17,074 nucleotides of DNA from an uncultured Candidatus Competibacteraceae bacterium (GTDB lineage Bacteria > Pseudomonadota > Gammaproteobacteria > Competibacterales > Competibacteraceae): NCBI GenBank assembly GCA_937960715.1, contig CALGOO010000287.1:1-17074 (forward strand), in the 5' to 3' direction. Numbering within the stretch: position 1 is the stretch's first letter; each line of letters begins with the position of its first letter. The notes under the pieces were generated by a model that worked only from the letters and a program-made list of their open reading frames with translations, had not been told where the DNA came from and ran no database searches. Position numbers and translations under genes: made by a program. Shown here one piece after another: positions 1 to 8,746 of the stretch.

Positions 1-2167
1 CCACGCGAGCATTGCCCAGGGGCGTGTTGAGTTCGTGGGCGACGCCCGCCACCAGGCTGCCCAGGGCAGCGAGCTTTTCGGTCTGCATCAGTTGCGCCAT
101 GGCTTGACGCAGATCGGCGGTGCGCTCGGCGACCAAGTCCTCGAGATGGTCCCGGTAGCGTTCCAGTTCCTCCTCGGCCCGTTTGCGGTCGGTGATGTCC
201 GAGCCCACGCTGAAGATTTCGATGACCTGGCCACGTTCGTCCAGCACGGCCTTGTTGGTCCAATCGATCCAGAGTCGCGCGCCGTTGCGGCGAATGTTGT
301 GGATGTTGTGTTCGAAGCGTTCGGGATAAAGACGCATGTCTTCCATCAGCGGGCGCAAATCCCGGTCGGTGCTTTCGTCCAGGGGCACGATGCTTCCCAG
401 CACGTGCTGGCCGATCAATTCTTCCCTGGAGTAACCGAAGAGCTTCAAGCCGAATTCGTTGATGAACGTGATCTTGCCCTGGGGATTCCAGCGCAGGATG
501 ATGCTGTTGGCGTTCTCGACCAGTTCGCGGTATTTGCGCTCGCTTTCCCTGAGCGCCGTCTCGACCCGCTCGTGTTCGATCCGGGTGCGCAGCGCGGTGA
601 CGCCGAATGCCAGATCGCTGGCCAGTTCGCTCAGGATGCCGATCTCCATGGCGTCGAAGGCGTCCGCCGCCGCCGAGTAAATGCCCATCGCCCCGAAGAC
701 CCGGTCGCCGTCAGTCAGGGGAAGGGCGCACACAGCCGCGTAGCCCCGCTTGGCCGCTTCCGCGCGGCGGGACGCCAGGCGCGAATCGCTGGCGATGTCT
801 TGGATGCAGCAGGGGCGTCCGGTGCGAATGGCGGTGCCGACGGGACCACGACCGCGTTCATCGTCGGCCCACGAGCTGGTTATGCTTTGCAGATAACCCG
901 CCTCGAAGCCGGCGTGCGCCATCGGCCGCACCGTCTTGGACTCATCGGATTCGGCGTAGCCCACCCAGGCCATGCGGTACCCCCCCTCCCGCACGGCGAT
1001 CGCGCAGACCGTGGTCAGTAACTCGATTTCGTCGGCGATGCGAATCAAGGCCTGATTGCAGTCGCTGAGCATCCGATAGCGGGCCTCGCTGGTGGCCAGG
1101 TCCCGCTCGCGCTGGCGGATGGCCAGCGACATCCGCTCAAGATCGCCCGCCAGATTGTCGAATTCCCGAATCCGGGCGATCGGCCACGGTTGGTCGTAGT
1201 CGCCCTCGGCGATGGCGTGGGCTTGTTGGGCGTAGCGACCGATCCGCCGCGCCAGGCCGCGAGCGAGTACCCAGCCGACGAAGACCGCCAGCAACAGGGC
1301 CGCCAGCGCGCCGGCGGCCAGCGCCCCCCAGGTGGACAGGAGCGGTCGGAGCGCCTCGTCGCGCGGCTGCGCGACCAGCACGAGCCAGCCCAGCGGAGGG
1401 ATGTTGACGAGCGCGCCGATGAATCTCTGGCCGTCCAATGTCAGGTCGCCGGCCACGAACCGCCCCGCCAGGGCGTCGCGGACCATGGGCAAGTGGGCGA
1501 AATTGAGTTGCTGGCCGCTCAGGGCGGCTTGGGAATGGGCGATGACCTGGCCCTGGCGGTCGAGAATCATCGTCACCATCCCCGCCGCCGCGGGCGAGCG
1601 ACCGAGGAATTTGGACAACTGGTCGATGGCGATCTCGCCGACGAGCACTTGCTCGGCCGCTGGAATCGCCAGGCTGACGGCAAGTCGTCCGGTCACCGCC
1701 GACAGGAAGGTTTCCGACCAGGCAACCTCGTTGTGTTCCCGCGCCTCGCGCAGGAAGGGGCGATTGGAAAGATCGAGTCCCAGCAAATTGTCCCTCTGGC
1801 CACGCCGCGCCTGGGGCAAACCGACCGAGTAGACCGTGTCGTCGGCGGTGACGAGGTAAATCGCCGCGAATATGTCGCCCGTTCCAGCGTGTGTATCCAA
1901 CAGATCGAACCAGAACGGCGCGGGTCGATAGCCCCGGCTGTGGATGTATTCGGCGATGACGCGCAACTCGCGCCTCGGACCGGACAAGTAAGCGTCGATT
2001 TGGCTGGCGACGGCGTGGGCCAGGGCCTGGTAGCGGATTTCAAGGTCCGCCCGCAGTTGTGGCAACAGCACCGTCAGGATGAGAACGGCGATCAGGGCCA
2101 GCGGCGCCATGATCGCCAGCGCGATGCGCAACTCCAGCCACAGTCGAAGGGGACGGGTGGAAGGCAT
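1..2167 (-). CDS. Membrane sensor histidine kinase (cache-like sensor-HAMP-GAF-PAS-HisKA), C-terminus beyond the window
   Basis: The frame is open from an ATG at 2167 to the window edge, giving 722 complete codons. The protein has an N-terminal membrane segment (about residues 13-35), an extracytoplasmic cache-like sensor (about 36-270), a second membrane segment (about 275-303) and a HAMP linker ending near the residues SEARYR. A GAF domain follows (about 362-525), then a PAS domain (about 540-660) ending in SDITDRKRAEEEL, and a coiled coil leading to the HisKA box GVAHELNTPLGN. His711 is the predicted phosphoacceptor. The ATPase domain lies outside the window. The start is 4 nt after the stop of the binding-protein gene at 2172, so the two are probably translationally coupled, and the lipoprotein is the likely periplasmic partner. 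The sensor half is closely related to that of the kinase at 3396-6998, but everything after HAMP differs. Signal and response regulator are unknown. Confidence 0.93.
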   Translation of the reverse strand, partial: MPSTRPLRLWLELRIALAIMAPLALIAVLILTVLLPQLRADLEIRYQALAHAVASQIDAYLSGPRRELRVIAEYIHSRGYRPAPFWFDLLDTHAGTGDIFAAIYLVTADDTVYSVGLPQARRGQRDNLLGLDLSNRPFLREAREHNEVAWSETFLSAVTGRLAVSLAIPAAEQVLVGEIAIDQLSKFLGRSPAAAGMVTMILDRQGQVIAHSQAALSGQQLNFAHLPMVRDALAGRFVAGDLTLDGQRFIGALVNIPPLGWLVLVAQPRDEALRPLLSTWGALAAGALAALLLAVFVGWVLARGLARRIGRYAQQAHAIAEGDYDQPWPIARIREFDNLAGDLERMSLAIRQRERDLATSEARYRMLSDCNQALIRIADEIELLTTVCAIAVREGGYRMAWVGYAESDESKTVRPMAHAGFEAGYLQSITSSWADDERGRGPVGTAIRTGRPCCIQDIASDSRLASRRAEAAKRGYAAVCALPLTDGDRVFGAMGIYSAAADAFDAMEIGILSELASDLAFGVTALRTRIEHERVETALRESERKYRELVENANSIILRWNPQGKITFINEFGLKLFGYSREELIGQHVLGSIVPLDESTDRDLRPLMEDMRLYPERFEHNIHNIRRNGARLWIDWTNKAVLDERGQVIEIFSVGSDITDRKRAEEELERYRDHLEDLVAERTADLRQAMAQLMQTEKLAALGSLVAGVAHELNTPLGNARV

Positions 2168-2171
2168 GGCG

Positions 2172-3311
2172 TCACTCGATCACCACGAACTGGCCGTCGC
2201 GCACGACTGTGATGACGCTGTCCCGCTTGGTTTCGCCGAACTCGTCGAAGACGATTGGCTGCTGGAGCCCCTCGAAGCGGCGCAAGGCCAGGATGGTTTC
2301 CTTGAGATCGTGCGTCGCCGGGTGCTGGGCCAGTGCTTCCAGGATGACGTTGACGGCGTCGAACGCGGCCACGCCGCCGAAGCCCGGCTCTCGGCGAAAG
2401 CGATCGAGGTAGAGTTGGCGAAAAGTCCGATAGCGTGGCGCGGCATTGTCGCGGTCGAAGATTTGCGCCACCGTCAGACCTTCCACCGCCCTGCCGCCAA
2501 GCTCCGTCAATCGCTCGGTCGCTCCCCATTCGGAGCCGATCAGCGGTATCCGGGCGTCCAGCTTGCGGATTTGCTGGCAGAACATCGCCGTATCGACCGA
2601 GTTGGCGACGATGACCACGCCATCGGGCTGGGGGGCGAGCAAGTCGCTGGCGATGCGCAGGAAAGCCGTGTCGCCGCCCGATTCGAAACCGATCTCCCGG
2701 ATGATTTCGCCGCCACCCTCGGCAAAGGCGACGCGAAAATCATCCAGCCAATTTTCGGTATAGGCCCGGTTGTCGAGATCGTGGACCGCCGTCACCCGCC
2801 GCAACCCCCGCGCGGTTCGCTCGCGCAGCGCGATCTTGCGCACGTATTCCCGCGTGGGCGAACTGATCCTGAGGAAATAGTCGTCCTTGCCGGTCAATTC
2901 GTTCGTGACGACCGTGGGGCTGATCAACGGAACGCGCGCTTCGTTGACGACCGGCGTCATGGCGACGGCCATGGCGCTGGTCATGGGACCGATGAGGGCG
3001 ACGACGCCCTGCGCGATCAACTCACGGGTCACCCGCTGGGCCACTTCCGGGTTTTGCTCGTCGTCCCGGATCAGGAGTTGCACGGGGTGCCCGGCCACGC
3101 CACCCGCTTGATTGCGCAGATCGACGGCCAGCAGGACGGCGTCGCGCCCGGCGATGCCGAGATCGGCCACCCGGCCAGAGGTGCCGCCCACGAAACCGAT
3201 ACGGATCGGCTCCGGTGGTTGGCAGCCGAGCAATACGGCGATGCCCAAAAGGGTGAAAAACCAGGCCAGCCTACTTGAGGACGCCACCCAGACCCGTCGA
3301 TCACTGTCCAC
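2172..3311 (-). CDS. Lipoprotein of the type-1 periplasmic binding (Leu/Ile/Val-binding-like) family, probable kinase partner
   Basis: The 379-residue protein has a lipoprotein signal ending in VLLGC, with Cys30 as the predicted lipidated residue. A two-lobed type-1 periplasmic binding fold follows, starting PPEPIRIGFVGGTSG and resembling branched-chain amino-acid receptors. The start codon is GTG at 3311; a strong GGAGG lies 6 nt upstream (3318-3322), and no in-frame ATG fits better. There are no ABC permease or ATPase genes nearby. The next gene, 4 nt downstream, is a histidine kinase with an extracytoplasmic sensor. This arrangement suggests the protein presents a ligand to the kinase (as LuxP does for LuxQ) rather than feeding a transporter; that is inference. 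An 84-nt gap without an obvious terminator separates it from the upstream kinase. The ligand is unknown. A shortened paralogue lies at 7003-7647. Confidence 0.92.
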   Translation of the reverse strand: MDSDRRVWVASSSRLAWFFTLLGIAVLLGCQPPEPIRIGFVGGTSGRVADLGIAGRDAVLLAVDLRNQAGGVAGHPVQLLIRDDEQNPEVAQRVTRELIAQGVVALIGPMTSAMAVAMTPVVNEARVPLISPTVVTNELTGKDDYFLRISSPTREYVRKIALRERTARGLRRVTAVHDLDNRAYTENWLDDFRVAFAEGGGEIIREIGFESGGDTAFLRIASDLLAPQPDGVVIVANSVDTAMFCQQIRKLDARIPLIGSEWGATERLTELGGRAVEGLTVAQIFDRDNAAPRYRTFRQLYLDRFRREPGFGGVAAFDAVNVILEALAQHPATHDLKETILALRRFEGLQQPIVFDEFGETKRDSVITVVRDGQFVVIE

Positions 3312-3395
3312 GCTAGGCCTCCAAACGGTTCAAAATTTGCCGTCACTGCATGAGGTGGGGGCTTTCTTCAACCGCTCCTAGCTTCTTGCGCGCGG

Positions 3396-6300
3396 CTACC
3401 CGCGCGGGTCGAGCGGGCGTGTCGCCGTCGCGCTTTGTTCCGCGACTTTTGTCGCGGCCGGGTTGGGAAAGGCGATCACGAATTCGGTTCCCGCCTGGGC
3501 GCGCAACTCGATACTGCCCTTGAGTTGCTTGACCAGCGTCATCACGATCGTCAATCCGAGCGAGGGTGTGTGGCGAAAATCCACCGTGGTTGGAAAGCCG
3601 ATCCCGTTATCCCGGACGCGCAACGTCCATTGTCCATCGGCCGCCTCGAGCACGATGGCGATCTCGCCAGCGCGCCGAGTCGCGAACGCATGTTTCATCG
3701 CATTGGTGACCAACTCGTTGACGATCAGCCCGCACGGCACCGCGATTTCCACGCTCAGCACCGGCTCGCCCGCCGTCGCCACGACCCGCGCCGTGATTTC
3801 CCGCTCTGGCCTAGCATAGGCGCGAATCAAATGCGTGACCAGATCATGAATATATTCAGCGAAGTTGATCTGGGCCAGGTTCGGAACCTGGTACAGCCGT
3901 TCGTGAATGAGCGCCATGGACCTCACCCGGTTGCGACTCTCTCGCAACCGGTCCCGGACGTTCTGGTCCTCGATGGATCCCGCCTGCAAATCGAGCAGGC
4001 TCGAAATCAGTTGCAGGTTGTTCTTGACCCGATGATGGATTTCCTTGAGCAGCGCGTCTTTCTCGCGCAGCGAGGCTTTGATCTGTTCCTCCAGCAGCTT
4101 GTGCTCGGTGATGTCGGAGACGATTCCCTCGATGGCCAGGGGTTGGCCCTGGCTATCGCGGACCAAGACATTGCGCTGGCGCAGCCATTTGATCTGGCCG
4201 GATCGATGGACGATTTGGTATTCATAGGTGGGCAGCACCTGGCCGGCAATCAATTTAGGCCATTCCTCGGCCAGATAAGCCCGCCAGTCAGGGTGGATGA
4301 CCTGCTGGATCAGTTGGGGCGACTGATAGAATTCCTCGGGGGCATGGCCCGTAATTTGCTGGCAAACTGGACTGACGTATTCGTAGCGGCCTTCCAGCAG
4401 GCTCATGCGATAGATCATGTCCGGGGCGTTCTCGGCCAAGCGGCGAAAGCGAGCTTCCGACTCGCGCAGTTTCGTCTCTGCCTGCTTGCGCTCGGTGATG
4501 TCGCGGTCAAAGGCGCAAGCGAGAAAATCACCTTTGTATTCTAGATAGTTCCCGGTCACCTCGACCGGGAACAGGCGACCGTCCTTCGCGCGGTGGCGGG
4601 ATTCGAACTTCATCGACTTTCGGCGTCGGAGTTCGATCTTGTGCGCCTCGAATCCCTCGGCGGGAAAGTCCGGATCGATGTCGAAGATCTTCATCCGTAA
4701 CAATTCCTCCCGCGTGTAACCCATGGAGGCACAGGCGGCGTCGTTGACGTAGATCAGACTGCCTTCGCCATTCACCCAGAGGATGCTGTCCGAGGCACGA
4801 TCCATCGCGAATTGCGTGAGTAGCAGCGCTTCTTCCACCTGCTTGCGCTCGGTGATGTCCTGGTACGTGCCCAGGATTCCCAGGACAATTCCATCCGCGT
4901 CCCGCAGCGGAACCTTGGATGTTTGTAGCCAAAGGCGGCGCCCGTCGGGCGTCGTCTGTGGCTCTTCATAGTTGAGTCTTGGTTGATCGGATTCCAGGAT
5001 CTGCTTGTCGTCGCTTCGGTAAAGGTCGGCCTGTTCCCGCCAACCCATCTGGTAATCATCCCGACCAATCATCTCGTCAGGTGAGTTAACGCCGGCGTCG
5101 AGCGCAAAGGCTCGATTACATCCCAGATATCTGGAATCGCGATCCTTCCAGAAAACACGTGTGGGAATGGTATCGAGAACCGTTTGCAGAAGATTCCGGG
5201 ATTGCCGCAACGCCTCCTCCGCTCGCCGGCGATCGGTGATATCGAGTCCCACCCCAAGGAGGTACGTCTTGTCGCCGATGGTAATCCGCAAACCGGACAG
5301 ATCGAAGGAAACCGTTCCGCCATCCTTGGCCAGGAGTCGTCCTTCCATATGGGCTGCGCCTTGGAGAAATGTTTCCCGGATTTTCAGCGCCAACTCGTTC
5401 TTGTCGTCGGGGTGAATGAAATCGATGATGTTCATGTGGCTGATCGTTTCCGTATCACGCCCGGTGTAGTGTTCCAATTGCTTGTTCCAACGGATGATCT
5501 GGCCTCGTTCGTCGAAGACATAAAAGATCCCCGGCATGCTGTCGATGAGCGTGTCGGTGAAGCGCTTTTCCTGGTTCAACGCCTCTTGTGCGCAGTGGCG
5601 CTCGGTGATGTCCACCGCCACGCCCATCACCTGAACGTGGCCATCGCGATCCCGCGTGGGATTGAAGTAAGTGTCGAAGAAGACTTCGCCGATCCGCGAA
5701 ATAAACTCCAAACTTTCTCCAGCGATGGCGCGGCGGGCATATTCGCAAACTTCGGGATAGCCGCGGTAAAGCTCGAACAGGGATTGGCCGACCGCTTCGC
5801 CGGCCACCAACCCAACGCGCGCCAGGCCCCTGCCCTCGCTAAAGGTGAAGACGCCGTGCTCGTCGAATTGGAACAGGACCACCGGGGCATTGGCGATCAC
5901 CGACCGGTAGCGGGCCTCGCTGGTGGCGAGGTCTTGCTCGCGCTGGCGAATGGCCACCGACATCCGGTTGAGATCGCCGGCCAGATTGTCGAACTCCCGA
6001 ATCCGGGTGATCGGCCACGGTTGGTCGTAGTGGCCCTCGGCGATGGCGTGGGCTTGTTCGGCGTAGCGGCCGATGCGCCGCGCGAGGCCGCGGGCCAGCG
6101 CCCAGGCGACAAGGACCGCGAACGGCACAGCCACCAGCGCGCCGACGGCCAGTACCCACAAGCTGGACAGGAGCGGTCGGAACGCCTCGCCATGCGGCTG
6201 CGCGACCAGCACGATCCAGCCGAGTCGCGGAACGCCGACCGGAGTGCCGACGAACATCCGACCATCCAGTTCGAAAGTAGTGGTGGCAAAGCGCCCCTCC

Positions 6301-6998
6301 AAGGCATCGCGGACGATGGACAGGTGGCCGAGACTGAGTTGCTGGCCGCTCAAGGCGGCTTGGGAGTGGACGATGATCTGGCCTCGACGGTCGAGAATCA
6401 TCGTCACCATCCCCGCTTCGGCGGGTGAACGACCGAGGAATTTCGCAAGCCCGTCGATGGCGATCTCGCCCACCAGCACGTGCTCGGCGGCCGGAATCGC
6501 CAAGCTGACGGCGAGTTGCCCAGTCACGGCGGACAGGAAGGTGTCCGACCACACTTCCTTGTCGCGCGCGCGCGCCTCGCGCAGGAAGGGCCGCTGGGAA
6601 AGATCCAGTCCCAGAAAATTGTCCCGCTGACCGCGCTCCGCCTGGGGCAACCCGACCACGCGGACCGAGTTGTCGGCGGCGACGAGGTAAATCGCCGTGA
6701 ACACGTCGCCCGTTCCAGCGTGCGCGTCCAAGGAATCGAGCCAAAACGAGATGGGCTGGTTACCTAGATTGCGGGAATCTTCCGCGATGGCGCGTAAGTT
6801 GTATGCCGCGCCGAGCAAGTGGGTCTCGATTTGGCCGGCGATGGCGCGGGCCAGCGCCTCATAACGAATTTCGAGGTCAGCGCGCAGTTGCGGCAACAGT
6901 ATCGCCAAGACGAGGGTGGTCACCACGACCAAGGGAACCATGCCCGCCAGCGCGATGCGCAGCGCCAACCACAGCGGTAGGGATCGGATGGAAGGCAT
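3396..6998 (-). CDS. Membrane sensor kinase with HAMP, five PAS domains and a HisKA_2-type core
   Basis: The protein is 1200 residues. Membrane segments lie at about 13-35 and 278-305, flanking a cache-like extracytoplasmic sensor. HAMP covers about 303-356. Five PAS/PAC units follow at about 361-470, 479-591, 601-718, 726-837 and 847-966; the first four end in D(I)TER or DITDR motifs and the fifth in SDITEHK. The kinase core is HisKA_2-like: EIHHRVKNNLQ places the likely phosphoacceptor at His989. The N box is LIVNELVTNAMKHAF (1091-1105), and ATP-lid motifs are DNGIGF (1130-1135) and SLGLTIV (1146-1152). No receiver domain is visible. The ATG at 6998 is 4 nt after the stop of the short binding-protein gene, the same spacing as in the downstream pair. 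The first ~365 residues match the kinase at 1-2167; the rest does not, so a shared input has been joined to a different output. Confidence 0.95.
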   Translation of the reverse strand: MPSIRSLPLWLALRIALAGMVPLVVVTTLVLAILLPQLRADLEIRYEALARAIAGQIETHLLGAAYNLRAIAEDSRNLGNQPISFWLDSLDAHAGTGDVFTAIYLVAADNSVRVVGLPQAERGQRDNFLGLDLSQRPFLREARARDKEVWSDTFLSAVTGQLAVSLAIPAAEHVLVGEIAIDGLAKFLGRSPAEAGMVTMILDRRGQIIVHSQAALSGQQLSLGHLSIVRDALEGRFATTTFELDGRMFVGTPVGVPRLGWIVLVAQPHGEAFRPLLSSLWVLAVGALVAVPFAVLVAWALARGLARRIGRYAEQAHAIAEGHYDQPWPITRIREFDNLAGDLNRMSVAIRQREQDLATSEARYRSVIANAPVVLFQFDEHGVFTFSEGRGLARVGLVAGEAVGQSLFELYRGYPEVCEYARRAIAGESLEFISRIGEVFFDTYFNPTRDRDGHVQVMGVAVDITERHCAQEALNQEKRFTDTLIDSMPGIFYVFDERGQIIRWNKQLEHYTGRDTETISHMNIIDFIHPDDKNELALKIRETFLQGAAHMEGRLLAKDGGTVSFDLSGLRITIGDKTYLLGVGLDITDRRRAEEALRQSRNLLQTVLDTIPTRVFWKDRDSRYLGCNRAFALDAGVNSPDEMIGRDDYQMGWREQADLYRSDDKQILESDQPRLNYEEPQTTPDGRRLWLQTSKVPLRDADGIVLGILGTYQDITERKQVEEALLLTQFAMDRASDSILWVNGEGSLIYVNDAACASMGYTREELLRMKIFDIDPDFPAEGFEAHKIELRRRKSMKFESRHRAKDGRLFPVEVTGNYLEYKGDFLACAFDRDITERKQAETKLRESEARFRRLAENAPDMIYRMSLLEGRYEYVSPVCQQITGHAPEEFYQSPQLIQQVIHPDWRAYLAEEWPKLIAGQVLPTYEYQIVHRSGQIKWLRQRNVLVRDSQGQPLAIEGIVSDITEHKLLEEQIKASLREKDALLKEIHHRVKNNLQLISSLLDLQAGSIEDQNVRDRLRESRNRVRSMALIHERLYQVPNLAQINFAEYIHDLVTHLIRAYARPEREITARVVATAGEPVLSVEIAVPCGLIVNELVTNAMKHAFATRRAGEIAIVLEAADGQWTLRVRDNGIGFPTTVDFRHTPSLGLTIVMTLVKQLKGSIELRAQAGTEFVIAFPNPAATKVAEQSATATRPLDPRG

Positions 6999-7002
6999 GG
7001 CG

Positions 7003-7647
7003 TTACTCGATCACCACGAGTTGGCCGTCGCGCACGGCCGTGATGTGAAGGTTCCGCTTGACGTCCCCGAATTCGTCGAAGAGGATCGGCTCCTGGACGC
7101 CCTCGAAGCGGCGCAGGGCTAGGATGGTCTCTTTAAGGTTCCGCGGGTCCTGATGCCGGGCGAGCGCATCCAGCACCACGTTGGCGGCGTCGAAGGCGAT
7201 GACGCCGCCGAAACCGGGTTCGCGATGAAACCGGTCGCGGTAGGCCTGGTAAAAGGCCCGGTAGGGCGGCGCGGTGCTGTCACGGTCGAAGTTCTGCGCC
7301 ACGATCACCCCTTCCACCGCCTTGCCGCCGAGTTCGATCAGCCGTTCCGTGGCGGCCCACTCGGACGCGATGATAGGCGCACGACGACCTGGCTCGTCGT
7401 CCTGGATCAGAAGTTCCACCTTGCGCCCGGCCACACCGCCGGCCTGGTTACGCAGTTCGACGGCCAGCACCACGGCGTCGCGCCCGGCGATGCCGAGATC
7501 GGCCACCCGACCGGAAGTGCCACCCACGAAGCCGATGCGGATCGGTTCCGGCGGTTGGCAAGCCGGTAATACCGCGCAACTCAGCACAACCGCGATCAGG
7601 AGCATGATCGCCCCCGTTCCTGTTCCCGTCGTTCGAGCAGGCTGCAT
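7003..7647 (-). CDS. Internally deleted paralogue of the type-1 binding lipoprotein
   Basis: From the ATG at 7647 the product is 214 residues. I prefer this start because it puts 30 residues up to and including the lipobox Cys (AVLPAC), as in the paralogue at 2172-3311. A longer reading from 7734 would overlap the end of prmB. The mature protein begins QPPEPIRIGFVGGTSGRVAD, identical to the paralogue, and matches it through the DDE motif. It then jumps to PIIASEW, which aligns with PLIGSEW of the paralogue, and continues to the same C-terminus. Exactly 165 residues are missing (paralogue residues 86-250), in frame, with the junction near 7392. That removes most of the N-terminal lobe and the hinge crossings, so a normal ligand cleft is unlikely. 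The rest of the frame is intact and still ends 4 nt before its kinase gene. It may be a decaying gene or a retained non-binding partner. Confidence 0.8.
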   Translation of the reverse strand: MQPARTTGTGTGAIMLLIAVVLSCAVLPACQPPEPIRIGFVGGTSGRVADLGIAGRDAVVLAVELRNQAGGVAGRKVELLIQDDEPGRRAPIIASEWAATERLIELGGKAVEGVIVAQNFDRDSTAPPYRAFYQAYRDRFHREPGFGGVIAFDAANVVLDALARHQDPRNLKETILALRRFEGVQEPILFDEFGDVKRNLHITAVRDGQLVVIE

Positions 7648-7708
7648 TACGATCTTTGCCGAAAGGGTGAATGACGATGGCGAGGGTCCGGCCGATCGGG
7701 CCAGCCCA

Positions 7709-8614
7709 CTACAGCCGGCGCAACTGCGCGGCATTCAACAAGAAGACCCCCTGGCCGCCGCGCTCGAACTCCAGCCAGGTGAACGGCACGTCCGGGAACG
7801 CCTCGCACAGGGTGTATTGGGCGTTGCCGACCTCGACGATCAGCAACCCGTCGCGTTTCAGGTGATCGGCGGCCTGGCGCAGGATTTCCACCACCACGTC
7901 CAGGCCCTCCTCGCCGGCGGCCAGCCCCAGTCGCGGTTCGTGCTGGTATTCGGGCGGCAGGCTGTCCAGTTCCTCCAGGCCCACGTAGGGCGGATTGCTG
8001 ACGATCAGGTCGTAGCGACGCCCCTTCAACGCCGAGAACAGATCGGACGGAATCACCTCGATCTGATCCTCCAGGCCGTGCTCGGCGACATTGCGCCGCG
8101 CCACCTCCAGCGCATCGGTGGAAATGTCCACCAAGTCCACCCGCGCATCCGGAAAGGCGTAGGCGCAGGCGATGCCGATGCAGCCGCTGCCCGTGCCCAG
8201 ATCGAGGATGGCGCCGATCTGCCGGCTATCCGACAGCCACGGCGTGAAATGTCGCTCGATCAGTTCCGCCAGCGGCGAGCGCGGGATCAGCACCCGCTCG
8301 TCCACATAAAACGGCAAGCCCATGAACCAGGCGCGCTGGGTCAGGTACGCCGCCGGCTTGCGCTCGGCAATGCGTCGCTCCAGCAACCGAATCGCCGCCT
8401 GTTGCTCGGCCGGAAGCAGGTTCGCCTGGAAGTAGTCCGCATGCAGATCCGGCGGCAGGTGCAGGGCGTGCAGCACCAGCGCCGCCGCTTCGTCGATGGC
8501 GTTGTCGGTGCCGTGGCCGAAATGCAGGCCAGCCTCGTTCATGCGACTAGCGCCCCAGCGGATCAGATCGCGGATCGTGCGCAGATGAGAGGGAGCGTCG
8601 TCGTGGTCGATCAT
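7709..8614 (-). CDS. prmB: Ribosomal protein L3 N5-glutamine methyltransferase (PrmB)
   Basis: The 301-residue protein uses S-adenosylmethionine to methylate a glutamine side chain of ribosomal protein L3 in the cytoplasm. The N-terminal helical domain carries the PrmB-typical HGTDNAIDEA segment and YVDERVLIPRSPLAELI, both close to the E. coli protein. The methyltransferase core shows motif I LDLGTGSGCIGIACA and the catalytic NPPY motif within LIVSNPPYVG. The C-terminal FTWLEFERGGQGVFLL also matches PrmB rather than the release-factor enzyme PrmC. Length is near the family norm (about 300-310). The start at 8614 fits the family N-terminus, though no strong Shine-Dalgarno is visible. The gene diverges from psd across 132 bp. 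The binding-protein gene starts 61 bp after its stop on the same strand, so some read-through is possible. Confidence 0.96.
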   Translation of the reverse strand: MIDHDDAPSHLRTIRDLIRWGASRMNEAGLHFGHGTDNAIDEAAALVLHALHLPPDLHADYFQANLLPAEQQAAIRLLERRIAERKPAAYLTQRAWFMGLPFYVDERVLIPRSPLAELIERHFTPWLSDSRQIGAILDLGTGSGCIGIACAYAFPDARVDLVDISTDALEVARRNVAEHGLEDQIEVIPSDLFSALKGRRYDLIVSNPPYVGLEELDSLPPEYQHEPRLGLAAGEEGLDVVVEILRQAADHLKRDGLLIVEVGNAQYTLCEAFPDVPFTWLEFERGGQGVFLLNAAQLRRL

Positions 8615-8746
8615 CTGGAATTGGGAAGGGTTGGAAAGGACGGGAGAGGATAGAGGGCATTCTACCGTTGCGCCGTTGAACCGGATATGCTTCCACCCCC
8701 TACCTCATATATCAAGCAAGCATAGGCTACGAAAAAGGTATTTATC

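Noticed and set aside
2172..3311. ABC-transporter function for the binding lipoproteins
   Set aside because: No permease or ATPase gene is present, and both copies are coupled to histidine-kinase genes, so a sensory role is more likely.
5184..6428. Plus-strand open frames over the two histidine kinases (for example 35-1021, 1190-2212, 3435-4544, 5184-6428)
   Set aside because: They are exact antisense of well-supported PAS, HAMP and sensor coding; similar frames appear opposite both paralogues because the sense strands are duplicated.
7648..7734. Upstream ATG at 7734 as start of the short binding lipoprotein
   Set aside because: It lies inside the prmB 3' end and adds 29 residues before the signal peptide; the ATG at 7647 gives the same distance to the lipobox Cys as in the paralogue.
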